Assembly (NCBI GenBank): GCA_964590255.1
Contig: CAZPYA010000010.1
Location: 16,870-80,869 of the forward strand
DNA length: 64,000 nucleotides
From: JAKIYB01 sp964590255
Lineage (GTDB): Bacteria; Armatimonadota; Hebobacteria; CAIYQO01
Direction: 5' to 3'
Below the pieces are notes generated by a model. The model saw nothing but the letters and a program-made list of their open reading frames with translations. It did no database searches and was not told the DNA's origin. Each line of letters starts with the position of its first letter. Position 1 is the stretch's first letter. A program made the position numbers and the translations under genes. Below are positions 44,149-51,635 of this stretch, piece by piece.

Positions 44149-44229
44149 AACCTGTTCGTTGATACAAAAGGCTGGCCAGGCAAATTTCTCACGAATCTCC
44201 GATGAAAAGCTTCCCCGTTGTCTGTCAAA

Positions 44230-44433
44230 TCAACACAAACCGGAATAAGATACACTATCGTTGTAGGTTAAGCTGCAGTGAGGAAAGCCTAAACCATTCA
44301 TGGAGTAAATCAGGTAGCTGTCACCCAAGGTGACTTTCGCTGTAGGGAGCATCGTATGTGCTGAACCTGGTATGGAACCAACGCAGGCGATCAGTAATAG
44401 CAGTATAGTTCGCCATCGATGCACATGATGCAT
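44230..44433 (-). CDS. Small secreted hypothetical peptide (67 aa)
   Basis: The frame starts HHVHRWRTILLLLIACVGSI, a signal peptide with a likely cleavage after GSA. The mature part holds two Cys (PHCSLTYND and the C-terminal Cys). AGGAAGGA lies about 7 nt upstream. Upstream lies a 29-bp tandem duplication that includes a copy of this ribosome-binding-site region. No family was recognised; the AT-rich composition matches its neighbour. Confidence 0.45.
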   Translation of the reverse strand: MHHVHRWRTILLLLIACVGSIPGSAHTMLPTAKVTLGDSYLIYSMNGLGFPHCSLTYNDSVSYSGLC

Positions 44434-44436
44434 ACT

Positions 44437-44494
44437 CTATCCTTCCTATACAGAAGAGCTATTCGCTATCCTTCCTATACAGAAGAGCTATTCG
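44437..44494. repeat. 29-bp tandem duplication
   Basis: A 29-bp unit starting CTATCCTTCCTATACAGAAG occurs twice without a break (44437-44465 and 44466-44494). Read on the minus strand it carries GGAAGGATAG, so it duplicates the ribosome-binding site of the 44230 gene. Confidence 0.9.
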
Positions 44495-44632
44495 CTTACG
44501 ATACATTATACACAAAATGAGTAACAAGCCATATCAAGCATACGACCGTGATTAAGCCAATAGCTTTAGCGGCCACGGTTGTCGATGCGAGGGAAGGCTT
44601 TTCTGGTCGGATGGGTCGGATTTATGATTGTG

Positions 44633-44653
44633 TAATTGCATGGCATGCAATTA
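44633..44653. promoter_or_regulatory. 21-bp palindrome, candidate operator
   Basis: TAATTGCAT, GGC, ATGCAATTA: 9-bp perfect arms around a 3-nt centre. It lies about 40 nt upstream of the ATG at 44691 and looks like a regulator site for that membrane-protein gene. Confidence 0.5.
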
Positions 44654-44690
44654 CCGCGTATGATGGCGACATGGAGACCTCGCCATAGAA

Positions 44691-45119
44691 ATGCTTGGCC
44701 TGATATGTGCGATGCCGGTGGTGATGGCGGTCTGCGCCGGGTATGCGTGGATGCTTGAGCGGCTGGCGCGGCGATTCTCCGCGCAGGTGCCACTGCTGCG
44801 CCGCCTGTCACTGATACTCCTTGTTGTGGCAGGATTGGAGATCATCGGGTTGCTGGCGGTGGGGGCGGTGCGACTGCGCGGAGCGTTGGGACCGGCGTTT
44901 TCCCTCTGGCATGGCGTGGCCTTTTGGACCGCCGTGCCGGCGATGATGCATCTGCTGCTCTTGCGCCCGCGGCAATCGAGCCGATACCGCTGGGGCATCA
45001 TCCTCGTCTGCGCAGTCATCGCCTACCTGTTCGTCCTCATCAATATCAGCGTGGATGAAGCGCTGTACGGTATTGACGGTATCGGAGGCCCATATTCGTT
45101 GGAATCGCAGACACAGTAA
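44691..45119 (+). CDS. Small integral membrane protein (142 aa)
   Basis: Four hydrophobic helices are visible, at about residues 2-20, 40-60, 70-92 and 103-120. Between helices 1 and 2 is a basic loop (MLERLARRFSAQVPLLRRL), and the C-terminus is acidic. No family was recognised. The ribosome-binding site is weak (GGAG about 18 nt upstream). A palindrome at 44633 precedes it. Confidence 0.6.
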   Translation: MLGLICAMPVVMAVCAGYAWMLERLARRFSAQVPLLRRLSLILLVVAGLEIIGLLAVGAVRLRGALGPAFSLWHGVAFWTAVPAMMHLLLLRPRQSSRYRWGIILVCAVIAYLFVLINISVDEALYGIDGIGGPYSLESQTQ

Positions 45120-45179
45120 ACAATCAAGCAAATCCCAAAATCCTTCACATCAAGGTTCAGACAAACAGCAAACATCCGC

Positions 45180-45208
45180 TTGACAAAAACCGCCAAATCT
45201 GCTATACT
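45180..45208 (+). promoter_or_regulatory. Consensus sigma-70 promoter of the ncRNA candidate
   Basis: TTGACA (45180-45185), exactly 17 nt and TATACT (45203-45208). No open reading frame or Shine-Dalgarno follows closely, so the product is probably RNA. Confidence 0.75.
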
Positions 45209-45214
45209 GCCGCC

Positions 45215-45385
45215 TGCTCCCGTAGCGAACGTCCCTCTGTGGCGTTCGTGGCCGGAAGTCTCCACCCCGGCATCGACCGATCTGGGCGGGCGCGTGTCCG
45301 CACGAGCCGACGCCGGGTGAACATCTGGCCTGTCGTGACCTACGAACCGTCGGGCGTGCCCGTCACCGCCCGTCTCCTGGGGCCG
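45215..45385 (+). ncRNA. Structured noncoding RNA, 6S-like candidate
   Basis: About 170-185 nt follow the promoter. Nested pairings give a rod: GTTCGT (45244-45249) with ACGAAC (45342-45347); CACCC-C-GGC (45263-45271) with GCCGGGTG (45312-45319); and an apical GGC/CGTG-TCCG-CACG/GCC hairpin (45289-45308). An unpaired bubble of roughly 11-19 nt per side separates the first two stems, which is the 6S RNA plan. GTGACCTACGAACC (45335-45348) resembles the CACCTTGAACC segment of E. coli 6S RNA. The closing stem is less clear, and another pairing of the first GCGAACG with CGTTCG is possible. 6S RNA binds the sigma-70 holoenzyme. Confidence 0.45.
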
Positions 45386-45406
45386 CGGAGTTGTACTCCG
45401 CACGAG

Positions 45407-45515
45407 AATGAACCAACAGGATCATCAGGATGACCAGGATATCCCTTCGGGAAGCGTCGATCCCAACGGCTTCCCGAAGGGATATCCTGATCATCCTATT
45501 CATCCTGTTCATTCA
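45407..45515. repeat. Long imperfect inverted repeat
   Basis: The core arms CCAGGATATCCCTTCGGG (from 45434) and its complement (from 45470) are near-perfect. They extend outward through AACAGGATCATCAGGAT and ATCCTGATCATCC-like sequence to about 45407 and 45515. The TGATCATCC/GGATGA units repeat, which suggests a dispersed repeat family. Confidence 0.7.
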
Positions 45516-45635
45516 CTCCCCCCAGACGGACAGGCGATAAACGCCGCGTAGCTGGCCGTCTCACGCCAAAACAGGAGAAAACACAACCACTCTAGCTTCC
45601 TTGGCCGTCGTTCTCACGGAAAGTCTACAGGGCGA

Positions 45636-45725
45636 GGGTAAGATAACCGCGCCAGTATCCTTACCCCCGGTTTTTCACATTTGTCACGAACCGAGGGTAA
45701 GACAGGGGTAAGGCGGGGGTAAGAC
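45636..45725. repeat. GGGTAAG iterons with one inverted copy
   Basis: GGGTAAG occurs four times (near 45636, 45694, 45706 and 45718) with an inverted CTTACCCCC at about 45660. The inverted copy can pair across a T-rich loop. A related arrangement with CTACCCCC lies at 56021-56086. Confidence 0.6.
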
Positions 45726-45780
45726 ATGCCAGTCCGGCACGCCGCGGAGGCGCGAACGGCCCTTCCCCTGCCCCTGCATT

Positions 45781-45809
45781 TTGACATCCCCCCTCCCCCT
45801 CCGTATAAT
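45781..45809 (+). promoter_or_regulatory. dapL: Consensus sigma-70 promoter of dapL
   Basis: TTGACA (45781-45786), 17 nt and TATAAT (45804-45809): both hexamers match the consensus perfectly. Confidence 0.85.
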
Positions 45810-45815
45810 GATCAG

Positions 45816-45844
45816 CGCCGGGCAAACCCGGCGATTTTCTTTCT
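45816..45844 (+). terminator. Leader hairpin with T-run in the dapL 5' UTR
   Basis: CGCCGGG (45816-45822), loop CAAA, CCCGGCG (45827-45833), then ATTTTCTTTCT. It begins almost at the predicted transcription start and ends just before GAGGAG (45845-45850). It has intrinsic-terminator form, so it may act as an attenuator or as a 5' stabiliser. Confidence 0.5.
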
Positions 45845-45857
45845 GAGGAGCATTCCC

Positions 45858-47036
45858 ATGCAGATGGCCGATCGCCTGTTGAAGACGCCGCCGTATCCCT
45901 TCGCCGAGTTGGCGCGGTTGAAGCGCGAAGCGATTGCAAACGGGGTGGATTTGATCAATTTCGGCATCGGCGACCCGGATACGCCGACGCCCGACTTCGT
46001 AGTGAAGGCGATGCAGCAGGCGGTGGAGAACCCGCTGTATCACCAGTACGACGAGACGGACATCGGTCTGCCGATGATGCTGGAGGCCATTGCCGCATGG
46101 TACGAGCAGCGCTTCGGCGTGGCGCTGAACCCGAAGACCGAGGTGCTGCGCCTCATCGGCTCGAAGGAAGGCATCGCGCACATGGCGTGGGCGGTGCTGA
46201 ACCCCGGCGATCTGGTGCTGGTGCCCGACCCCGGCTATCCGGTCTACAAGGTGAGTACCCTCTTCGCCGACGCGGAGAGCTACTTCATGCCGCTGCTGCC
46301 CGAACGCGGGTTCATCCCCGACCTCGCCGCCATCCCAACGGACGTAGCCGACCGCGCGAAGCTGATGTGGCTGTGTTACCCGAACAATCCCACCGGCGCC
46401 ACGGTCGATCTCGACTTCCTGGCGGAGGCGGTGGCGTTTGCGAAGAAGCACGACATCCTCATCTGCATGGACCTGGCCTACTCCGAGGTATATTACGACG
46501 ACAACTACGTGCCGCCCAGCATGCTGCAGGTTCCCGGCGCGAAGGACGTGTGCATCGAGTTCCATTCCTTCAGCAAGCCGTTCAACATGACCGGCTGGCG
46601 TATCGGCTGGGCGTGCGGCAACACCGACGCGCTGGCGGCGCTGAACAAGCTCAAAAGCAACCTGGACTCCGGCGCGTTCCTCGCCATCCAGGAGGCGGCG
46701 ACGGTGGCGCTGACCACCGACACCACCGACTATTTCCGCGATCTGCGCGCGATGTATCGCCGCCGCCGCGACCTGCTGGTGGATGGCCTCAACGCCGCCG
46801 GCTGGCAGGTGGCGAAGCCGAAGGGCGCCTTCTATGTGTGGACGCCGGCGCCCGCGGGCATGTCCGCGTCCGAGTGCGCGATGAAGCTGCTCAGCGACTG
46901 TGGCATTCTCGCCACCCCCGGCAGCGCCTACGGCGCGCACGGCGAGGGCTTCGTCCGCTTCGCGCTCACCGTGCCGGCGCAGGACGTGGAAACGCGCATC
47001 GCCGAAGCCGTGGCGCGCATCAAGGCGAACTTCTAA
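45858..47036 (+). CDS. dapL: LL-diaminopimelate aminotransferase
   Basis: The product is 392 residues. It converts tetrahydrodipicolinate plus glutamate to LL-diaminopimelate in one step, bypassing DapC/D/E in lysine and peptidoglycan synthesis. Family blocks are INFGIGDPDTPTPDFVVKAM (about 32), PDPGYPVYKV (about 122), WLCYPNNPTGATVDLDFL (about 170) and the PLP lysine region SFSKPFNMTGWRIGWACG (about 235). GAGGAG lies 7 nt before the ATG. A broad-specificity class I/II aminotransferase is the alternative. It may be cotranscribed with purD 60 bp downstream. Confidence 0.9.
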   Translation: MQMADRLLKTPPYPFAELARLKREAIANGVDLINFGIGDPDTPTPDFVVKAMQQAVENPLYHQYDETDIGLPMMLEAIAAWYEQRFGVALNPKTEVLRLIGSKEGIAHMAWAVLNPGDLVLVPDPGYPVYKVSTLFADAESYFMPLLPERGFIPDLAAIPTDVADRAKLMWLCYPNNPTGATVDLDFLAEAVAFAKKHDILICMDLAYSEVYYDDNYVPPSMLQVPGAKDVCIEFHSFSKPFNMTGWRIGWACGNTDALAALNKLKSNLDSGAFLAIQEAATVALTTDTTDYFRDLRAMYRRRRDLLVDGLNAAGWQVAKPKGAFYVWTPAPAGMSASECAMKLLSDCGILATPGSAYGAHGEGFVRFALTVPAQDVETRIAEAVARIKANF

Positions 47037-47050
47037 ACAATGCACCGTCT

Positions 47051-47074
47051 CCCCCTCTCCTCGGGGAGAGGGGG
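47051..47074. repeat. C-rich/G-rich palindrome
   Basis: CCCCCTCTCC, TCGG, GGAGAGGGGG between dapL and purD, a short member of the C-rich repeat family. Confidence 0.7.
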
Positions 47075-47096
47075 CAGGGGGTGAGGGGGCGATATC

Positions 47097-48356
47097 ATGA
47101 GAGTCCTGGTCATCGGTTCCGGTGGGCGCGAGCATGCGCTGGCGTGGAAGCTGGCGCAGAGCCCGCGGGTGGGCAAGGTGTATTGCGCGCCGGGCAACGG
47201 CGGCACCGGGCAGTCGGCGGTGAACGTGCCCATCGCGGCCACCGACATCGCCGCGTTGCGTGAATTCGCCATCGAGAAGCGCGTGGCACTGACGGTGGTG
47301 GGCCCCGAGGCGCCGCTGGTCGAAGGCATCGTCGATACCTTCACCGCAGCCGGGCTGCGCGTGTTCGGCCCCACGAAGGCGGCGGCGCGACTGGAAGGCA
47401 GCAAGGTCTTCGCCAAGGAGACGATGTCCGCCGCGGGCGTACCCACCGCCGACTACGCCGTCTTCGAAACCCCCGACGCCGCCATGAGCTGGCTGGCCGA
47501 GCAACCGGCGGACAAGCCGTGGGTGGTGAAAGCCGACGGACTGGCCGCCGGCAAAGGCGTGCTGATCTGCGATAACCGCGCGGAGGCGGAGGCGGCGGTA
47601 CACCAGACGATGGTGGCGCGCGAGTTCGGCAGTGCCGGCGACCGCGTCCTCATCGAGGAGCGCCTCACCGGCTACGAAGTGTCGCTGCTGGCCATCTGCG
47701 CCGGGCAGGAGTTCATCACCCTGGCCCCCGCGCAGGACTACAAGCGCGTGGGCGACGGCGACCTGGGGCCAAACACCGGCGGCATGGGTGCCTACTCGCC
47801 GATGTCCATGGTGACGGACGAGTTGATCGAATTCGCGAAGGTGAAGGTCATCCACCCCATTCTCCAGGCTATCGACTTCACCGGCGTGCTATACAGCGGG
47901 CTGATGATCACCCCGCATGGCCCCAGCGTGCTGGAGTTCAACGTGCGATTCGGCGACCCGGAGACGCAGGTGGTGCTGCCGCGACTGGAGAGCGACCTGT
48001 TCGACCTGCTGGAAGCCGCCGCCGAGCACCGGCTGGGCGGCCTGCAGGCCCGCTGGACCCCGCGCAAGGCGGTCTCGGTAGTTATGGCAGCCGGCGGCTA
48101 CCCGGGCGACTACGCGAAAGGCCTGCCCATCAGCGGCCTCGACGCCGCCGGCGCCATGCCCGACGTGACCGTCTTCCATGCCGGCACGAAAGAGGCTGAC
48201 GGCCAGATCGTCACCAACGGCGGCCGCGTGCTGAACGTGACCGCCCTCGGCGACACCTACACCGCGGCCATTGACCAGGCGTATGCGGCGGTGCAGGCCA
48301 TCTCCTGGGAAGGCGCGCAATACCGGACGGATATTGCGGCGCGGGTGCGGGAGTGA
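47097..48356 (+). CDS. purD: Phosphoribosylamine-glycine ligase
   Basis: The product is 419 residues, the normal length. It joins phosphoribosylamine and glycine with ATP in the second step of purine synthesis. Motifs are MRVLVIGSGGREHALAWKLA at the N-terminus, VKADGLAAGKGVLIC in the ATP-grasp core (about 142), PAQDYKRVGDGDLGPNTGGM (about 205) and LEFNVRFGDPETQVVLPRL (about 280). GAGGGGG lies about 7 nt before the ATG. It sits between dapL and tyrA in one orientation. Confidence 0.97.
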   Translation: MRVLVIGSGGREHALAWKLAQSPRVGKVYCAPGNGGTGQSAVNVPIAATDIAALREFAIEKRVALTVVGPEAPLVEGIVDTFTAAGLRVFGPTKAAARLEGSKVFAKETMSAAGVPTADYAVFETPDAAMSWLAEQPADKPWVVKADGLAAGKGVLICDNRAEAEAAVHQTMVAREFGSAGDRVLIEERLTGYEVSLLAICAGQEFITLAPAQDYKRVGDGDLGPNTGGMGAYSPMSMVTDELIEFAKVKVIHPILQAIDFTGVLYSGLMITPHGPSVLEFNVRFGDPETQVVLPRLESDLFDLLEAAAEHRLGGLQARWTPRKAVSVVMAAGGYPGDYAKGLPISGLDAAGAMPDVTVFHAGTKEADGQIVTNGGRVLNVTALGDTYTAAIDQAYAAVQAISWEGAQYRTDIAARVRE

Positions 48357-48360
48357 CAGA

Positions 48361-48475
48361 CGCTCCCTCACCCTGAAGGGAGAGGGGGGAGTCAGACTAG
48401 CGAAATTGCTACCGCCAACAGCTCACTCCCCCTCGCCCGGTTCAGGGGAGGGGGATGGGGGGAGGGGTCCGGTTT
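48361..48475. repeat. C-rich/G-rich intergenic repeat
   Basis: Tracts CTCCCTCACCCT, AGGGAGAGGGGGGAG, CACTCCCCCTCGCCC and GGGGAGGGGGATGGGGGGAG alternate and can pair. This is a full-length member of the family also at 2240 and 60395. Confidence 0.65.
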
Positions 48476-48481
48476 TAGACT

Positions 48482-49342
48482 ATGCCATTCAATCACACCG
48501 CCATTATCGGACTCGGCCTGCTGGGCGGGAGCCTGGCGCTGGACTTGCGGAAGCGTTTTCCGGAGATGACGATTACCGGCATCGCCCGGCGCGCGGAGAC
48601 GCTGCAGGAGGCGTCGGCGCTGCGCATGGACGGCGCGCCGGTGTTCACCCACCTGTCCTGTGCGATAAGCGCGGTGCAGGGGGCGGACCTGGTGGTGCTG
48701 TGTACGCCGGTGCAGACCATCGTGGCGCAGGTGCTGGAGATGGCGCCGCATCTGTCGGCGGGGACGCTGGTCACCGACGTGGGCAGTACGAAGCGGGTAA
48801 TCATGAACGCCGCCACCGCGCTGCCGGCGGGGGTGCACTTCGTCGGCGGTCATCCGATGGCCGGTTCCGACCGCAAAGGGCTGTCGCACTCGCGGCTGGG
48901 CCTGTATAAAGGCGCCACCTGGGCCATCTGCATGCCGCCGGGCGAGGAATGCGCGGCCGAGCGGCTCATCGAGCTGGTGGAGATCCTCGGTGCGATGCCG
49001 CTGCCCATCGAAGCGAATTTTCACGATGAGCTGGTGGCGTTGAGCAGCCACCTGCCGCATGTGGTAGCCGCGGCGCTGACCAACGTGGTGCTGGGTCATC
49101 CGCGCGCCGATGCGCTGCAGCCGTTCATCGCCGCCGGCTTCAAGGACACCACCCGCATTGCCGCCAGCAGCCCGGCCATGTGGCGCGACATTTGCCTGGC
49201 GAACCGCGACTACATCCTTGGGGCGCTAGACACGCTCCTGCGCGAACTCGGTGCCTGGCGCGACGCCCTTAGCGCCCGCGACGCGGCGCACCTGGAAGCA
49301 CTGTTCACTACTGCGGGGGAGCGGCGGGAGTCGCTGAACTAA
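48482..49342 (+). CDS. tyrA: Prephenate dehydrogenase
   Basis: The product is 286 residues. A Rossmann fingerprint HTAIIGLGLLGGSLALDLRK opens the protein; DLVVLCTPVQTI (about 62) and VTDVGSTKRVIM (about 98) follow. VGGHPMAGSDRKGLSHSR near 122 is diagnostic of TyrA, which makes 4-hydroxyphenylpyruvate with NAD(P)+ for tyrosine. No ACT domain is present. The last 35 bp overlap the convergent SLH gene. The ribosome-binding site is weak: GGAGGGG lies about 14 nt upstream. Confidence 0.93.
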   Translation: MPFNHTAIIGLGLLGGSLALDLRKRFPEMTITGIARRAETLQEASALRMDGAPVFTHLSCAISAVQGADLVVLCTPVQTIVAQVLEMAPHLSAGTLVTDVGSTKRVIMNAATALPAGVHFVGGHPMAGSDRKGLSHSRLGLYKGATWAICMPPGEECAAERLIELVEILGAMPLPIEANFHDELVALSSHLPHVVAAALTNVVLGHPRADALQPFIAAGFKDTTRIAASSPAMWRDICLANRDYILGALDTLLRELGAWRDALSARDAAHLEALFTTAGERRESLN

Positions 49343-50171
49343 GCGGGCGGCTCGTTGGGATTTCTGTCGGCAACACCGTCGCCTTACGCACGCGATAATA
49401 CGTTTGCCCGCCGCCGTTGACGGCGTCGCTGATGGTGCGGATGGCCATGCCTTCGCGCAAAGCAGCCTCGTCCGTCACCTCCACGCCGACATCGGGCAGC
49501 ACCAGTTTGCACGGGCCGATGGCGGTATCCAGGTACATCCAGCGCTGGCCTTTGCCGCCGTCGTCGAAGCGGGTAATCGTCCCTTCGGTCATGGCGTGCT
49601 GGGTGAGGTAGAGGAGCAGGTCGTTGAGCAGGCGCGCCACCTCGCCGCGGGTGACCGGCGCCTCCAGTGATGCCAGCCATGCCTCCGGCAGCAGGCTGCG
49701 CTCGTGCAGCCATCCGGCGGCGTCCGCCGGGACCGCTGCCATGCCGGCGTGCTGCAGGCGGTACAACGCCACCGCCAGATCGCCACGCGTCACCGGCGCC
49801 GCGGTTAGGAAACGTGCGCCGTCGCCCCGCGGCGCCAGGCCGTGTTCGGCCAGGAATGTCGCCGCCGGGCGCATCCAGTGTGTCGCGGGCACATCGTCGA
49901 ACACCGGGAGCGCCTCCGCGGCGCCGGGCATCACCATAAAGCCCTTCAGCGCGACGCTGAGCAGGCGGGCATAAATCATCACCGCGCCAGCGCGGGTGAG
50001 CGGCTGCGCCGGACGAAACGCGCCGTCGGGATAGCCTTCCATCAACTGGTGGTAGGCCGCATCGGTGACGTCACGGCACAGACGGGTGCCATCCGGCACA
50101 TCGGTGAAGAACTGGGCGCGGACGACCGCCGTCGCGATCATCAGCAGCAGGAGTGGCAACACAGCGCGCAT
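49308..50171 (-). CDS. S-layer-homology (SLH) domain protein
   Basis: The product is 287 residues with a signal peptide (MRAVLPLLLLMIATAVVRA). About three SLH-like modules follow: YHQLMEGYPDGAFRPAQPLT with RAGAVMIYARLL (about 40-80), a second near VTRGDLAVALYRLQHA (about 125), and a third near VTRGEVARLLNDLLLY (about 175). SLH modules anchor proteins to secondary cell-wall polymers or peptidoglycan. The C-terminal part (DVGVEVTDEAALREGMAIRT) is unassigned. AAGG lies 8 nt before the ATG at 50171; the longer frame to 50252 would precede the signal peptide. Confidence 0.85.
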   Translation of the reverse strand: MRAVLPLLLLMIATAVVRAQFFTDVPDGTRLCRDVTDAAYHQLMEGYPDGAFRPAQPLTRAGAVMIYARLLSVALKGFMVMPGAAEALPVFDDVPATHWMRPAATFLAEHGLAPRGDGARFLTAAPVTRGDLAVALYRLQHAGMAAVPADAAGWLHERSLLPEAWLASLEAPVTRGEVARLLNDLLLYLTQHAMTEGTITRFDDGGKGQRWMYLDTAIGPCKLVLPDVGVEVTDEAALREGMAIRTISDAVNGGGQTYYRVRKATVLPTEIPTSRPLSSATPAAPPQ

Positions 50172-50256
50172 GGGACACCTTCCAGGATGGGACGCGCCGC
50201 GCGGGGGCGAACGGCTTTCTTCTTCACGGTACCATTGGCCGGCGGGGATCAAACAC

Positions 50257-50287
50257 CGGGAGCGCGGAGGTATGCTCCGCGCTCCCG
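50257..50287. terminator. GC hairpin between the 50292 and SLH genes
   Basis: CGGGAGCGCGGAG (50257-50269), a 5-nt loop and CTCCGCGCTCCCG (50275-50287) form a perfect 13-bp stem just after the stop of the 50292 gene. It belongs to the same family as the hairpin at 39905. Confidence 0.65.
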
Positions 50288-50291
50288 CAAA

Positions 50292-51398
50292 TTACCAATT
50301 CCACTTCAGGAACATGCGCTCGACCAGTTCCATGATCCAACTGGCGACGAGGACGAGGAGGACCACACCGAGAAAGATTTCGAAGCCCGGGCCGAGGGTG
50401 GAGGCGGACGGCTTGAAATTTTCCGGCAGAGTCTGAATCAGGCGTGTCGTGGTAACTGCCAGCCATTCCGAGAACTGTTTGAAGCCGCTGCTGTAGGAGG
50501 GCTGGATCACCGCGCCAATGCCGAGGGTAATGGGCAGGCTGATGAAGCGCAGATGCTTGAATTTGTATTCCTGGTGCTCGATGAAGAGCGGACAGTTGTA
50601 GCAGAGCGTTTTCTGGAGCTTCCAGGGACGCGTGCCGCCGCGCTGGGGCGCGCAGGTCACCGCGGCGGACTGCGCCACGTCGGTGATTTCGGTGTCTTCG
50701 TTTTTATCCACCGACTGCAGCAGGTAATTCGCCAGATCGCGGTCGCAGAAACAGCCGCTGCGCTGCGACCAGCAGGTTTTGCGATTGACGTAGTTGGGGC
50801 AGTTCATGCGCACGGCGGGCCGGCAGCGGGACATCTGCCAGCAGCGCGGGATGAAGGAGATTTTCTCCGCGTCCTTGCGCGAGGCGTCCATGTATTGGAA
50901 CTTCGCTGTGGTTGTCTGGTGCCGGGTGGTGAGATAGCGATAAAAGCCGATGAGCAGGCGAATGCCCGCGATGACCAGCAGGAAGAAGCCGAGGTTGGTC
51001 AGCGTGTCGGTGGAGGACTTCACGAAGGGATCTTCCAGCTTCAGCTTGCCGACCGTGCCGAGGATGGGCACCAGGTAGCCGCTGCCGAAGAAAAAGCCGA
51101 CGGCCAGCACCAGCGCCACCACGCCGCCCACCAGCGACTCGTAGCACTTCAAAAAGAGTCCGATGAAGCCGAGGAGGAGGAAGAGGGGGATGGCGGACTG
51201 GACATTCGTGATCCAGGCGAAGCCCGGCATGGCCGGCGACTTGCCCAGCGCCAACAGACCGAGTATGCTCAACAAGGCCACGAAGCCCAGAATGAGCGCC
51301 GGGACAGCGATTGCCGAGCCGAACTTCACGAAGGTCAGCAGCCAGGGCTGCATCTCCAACTCGTCGGACCCTGTTCGCCGCCGGGTATTTTCACCCAT
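50292..51398 (-). CDS. Cys-rich multi-spanning membrane protein
   Basis: The product is 368 residues. Hydrophobic helices lie at about 25-50, 68-84, 90-112, 135-152 and 340-358. A Cys-rich cytosolic or external segment at about 180-275 has CWQMSRCRPAVRMNC, CWSQRSGCFCD and KTLCYNCPLF: at least nine Cys in under 100 residues, enough for zinc or iron-sulfur binding. No family was recognised. GGCGGGAT precedes the ATG. Its neighbours do not suggest a role. Confidence 0.7.
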   Translation of the reverse strand: MGENTRRRTGSDELEMQPWLLTFVKFGSAIAVPALILGFVALLSILGLLALGKSPAMPGFAWITNVQSAIPLFLLLGFIGLFLKCYESLVGGVVALVLAVGFFFGSGYLVPILGTVGKLKLEDPFVKSSTDTLTNLGFFLLVIAGIRLLIGFYRYLTTRHQTTTAKFQYMDASRKDAEKISFIPRCWQMSRCRPAVRMNCPNYVNRKTCWSQRSGCFCDRDLANYLLQSVDKNEDTEITDVAQSAAVTCAPQRGGTRPWKLQKTLCYNCPLFIEHQEYKFKHLRFISLPITLGIGAVIQPSYSSGFKQFSEWLAVTTTRLIQTLPENFKPSASTLGPGFEIFLGVVLLVLVASWIMELVERMFLKWNW

Positions 51399-51470
51399 CA
51401 GATCCCGCCTTTCGCCAGGTGCGAATCATGCACCTGCCTGTAATGTGCCACAGGGGTAAGGGCTGACCTA

Positions 51471-51634
51471 AGAAACTGTATTGAAAGTGCTCGCCGTCGT
51501 CTCGCGGGTCTGCTTCGCGCCTGGCGGCGTTGGCTTCGCTGGCATGTATTGCTCAATACACTCTCGCGAATCCGCCTTGCCAGCCACGAAGCATCTTCCA
51601 CGATCCGCCTGCGAGCACTTCTAATACAGTTTCT
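51471..51634. repeat. MITE-like element, 24-bp terminal inverted repeats
   Basis: Left arm AGAAACTGTATTGAAAGTGC (from 51471) and right arm ending at 51634 are inverted copies over 24 bp with two mismatches. The 164-bp element has internal pairing (GTATTG, CTCA, ATAC). It ends one base before the larB stop codon. Confidence 0.85.
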
Positions 51635-51635
51635 C

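Larger units (their letters stand above)
45120..45857. other. Long intergenic region with RNA candidate, repeats and dapL promoter
   Basis: From left to right it holds a consensus promoter (45180), a structured RNA candidate (45215-45385), a small GC hairpin (45385), a long imperfect inverted repeat (45407-45515), GGGTAAG iterons (45636-45725) and the dapL promoter and leader hairpin (45781-45844). No protein gene was seen. Confidence 0.6.

Noticed and set aside
45684..47855. 723-codon minus-strand frame
   Set aside because: It is antisense to dapL and purD, both unambiguous.
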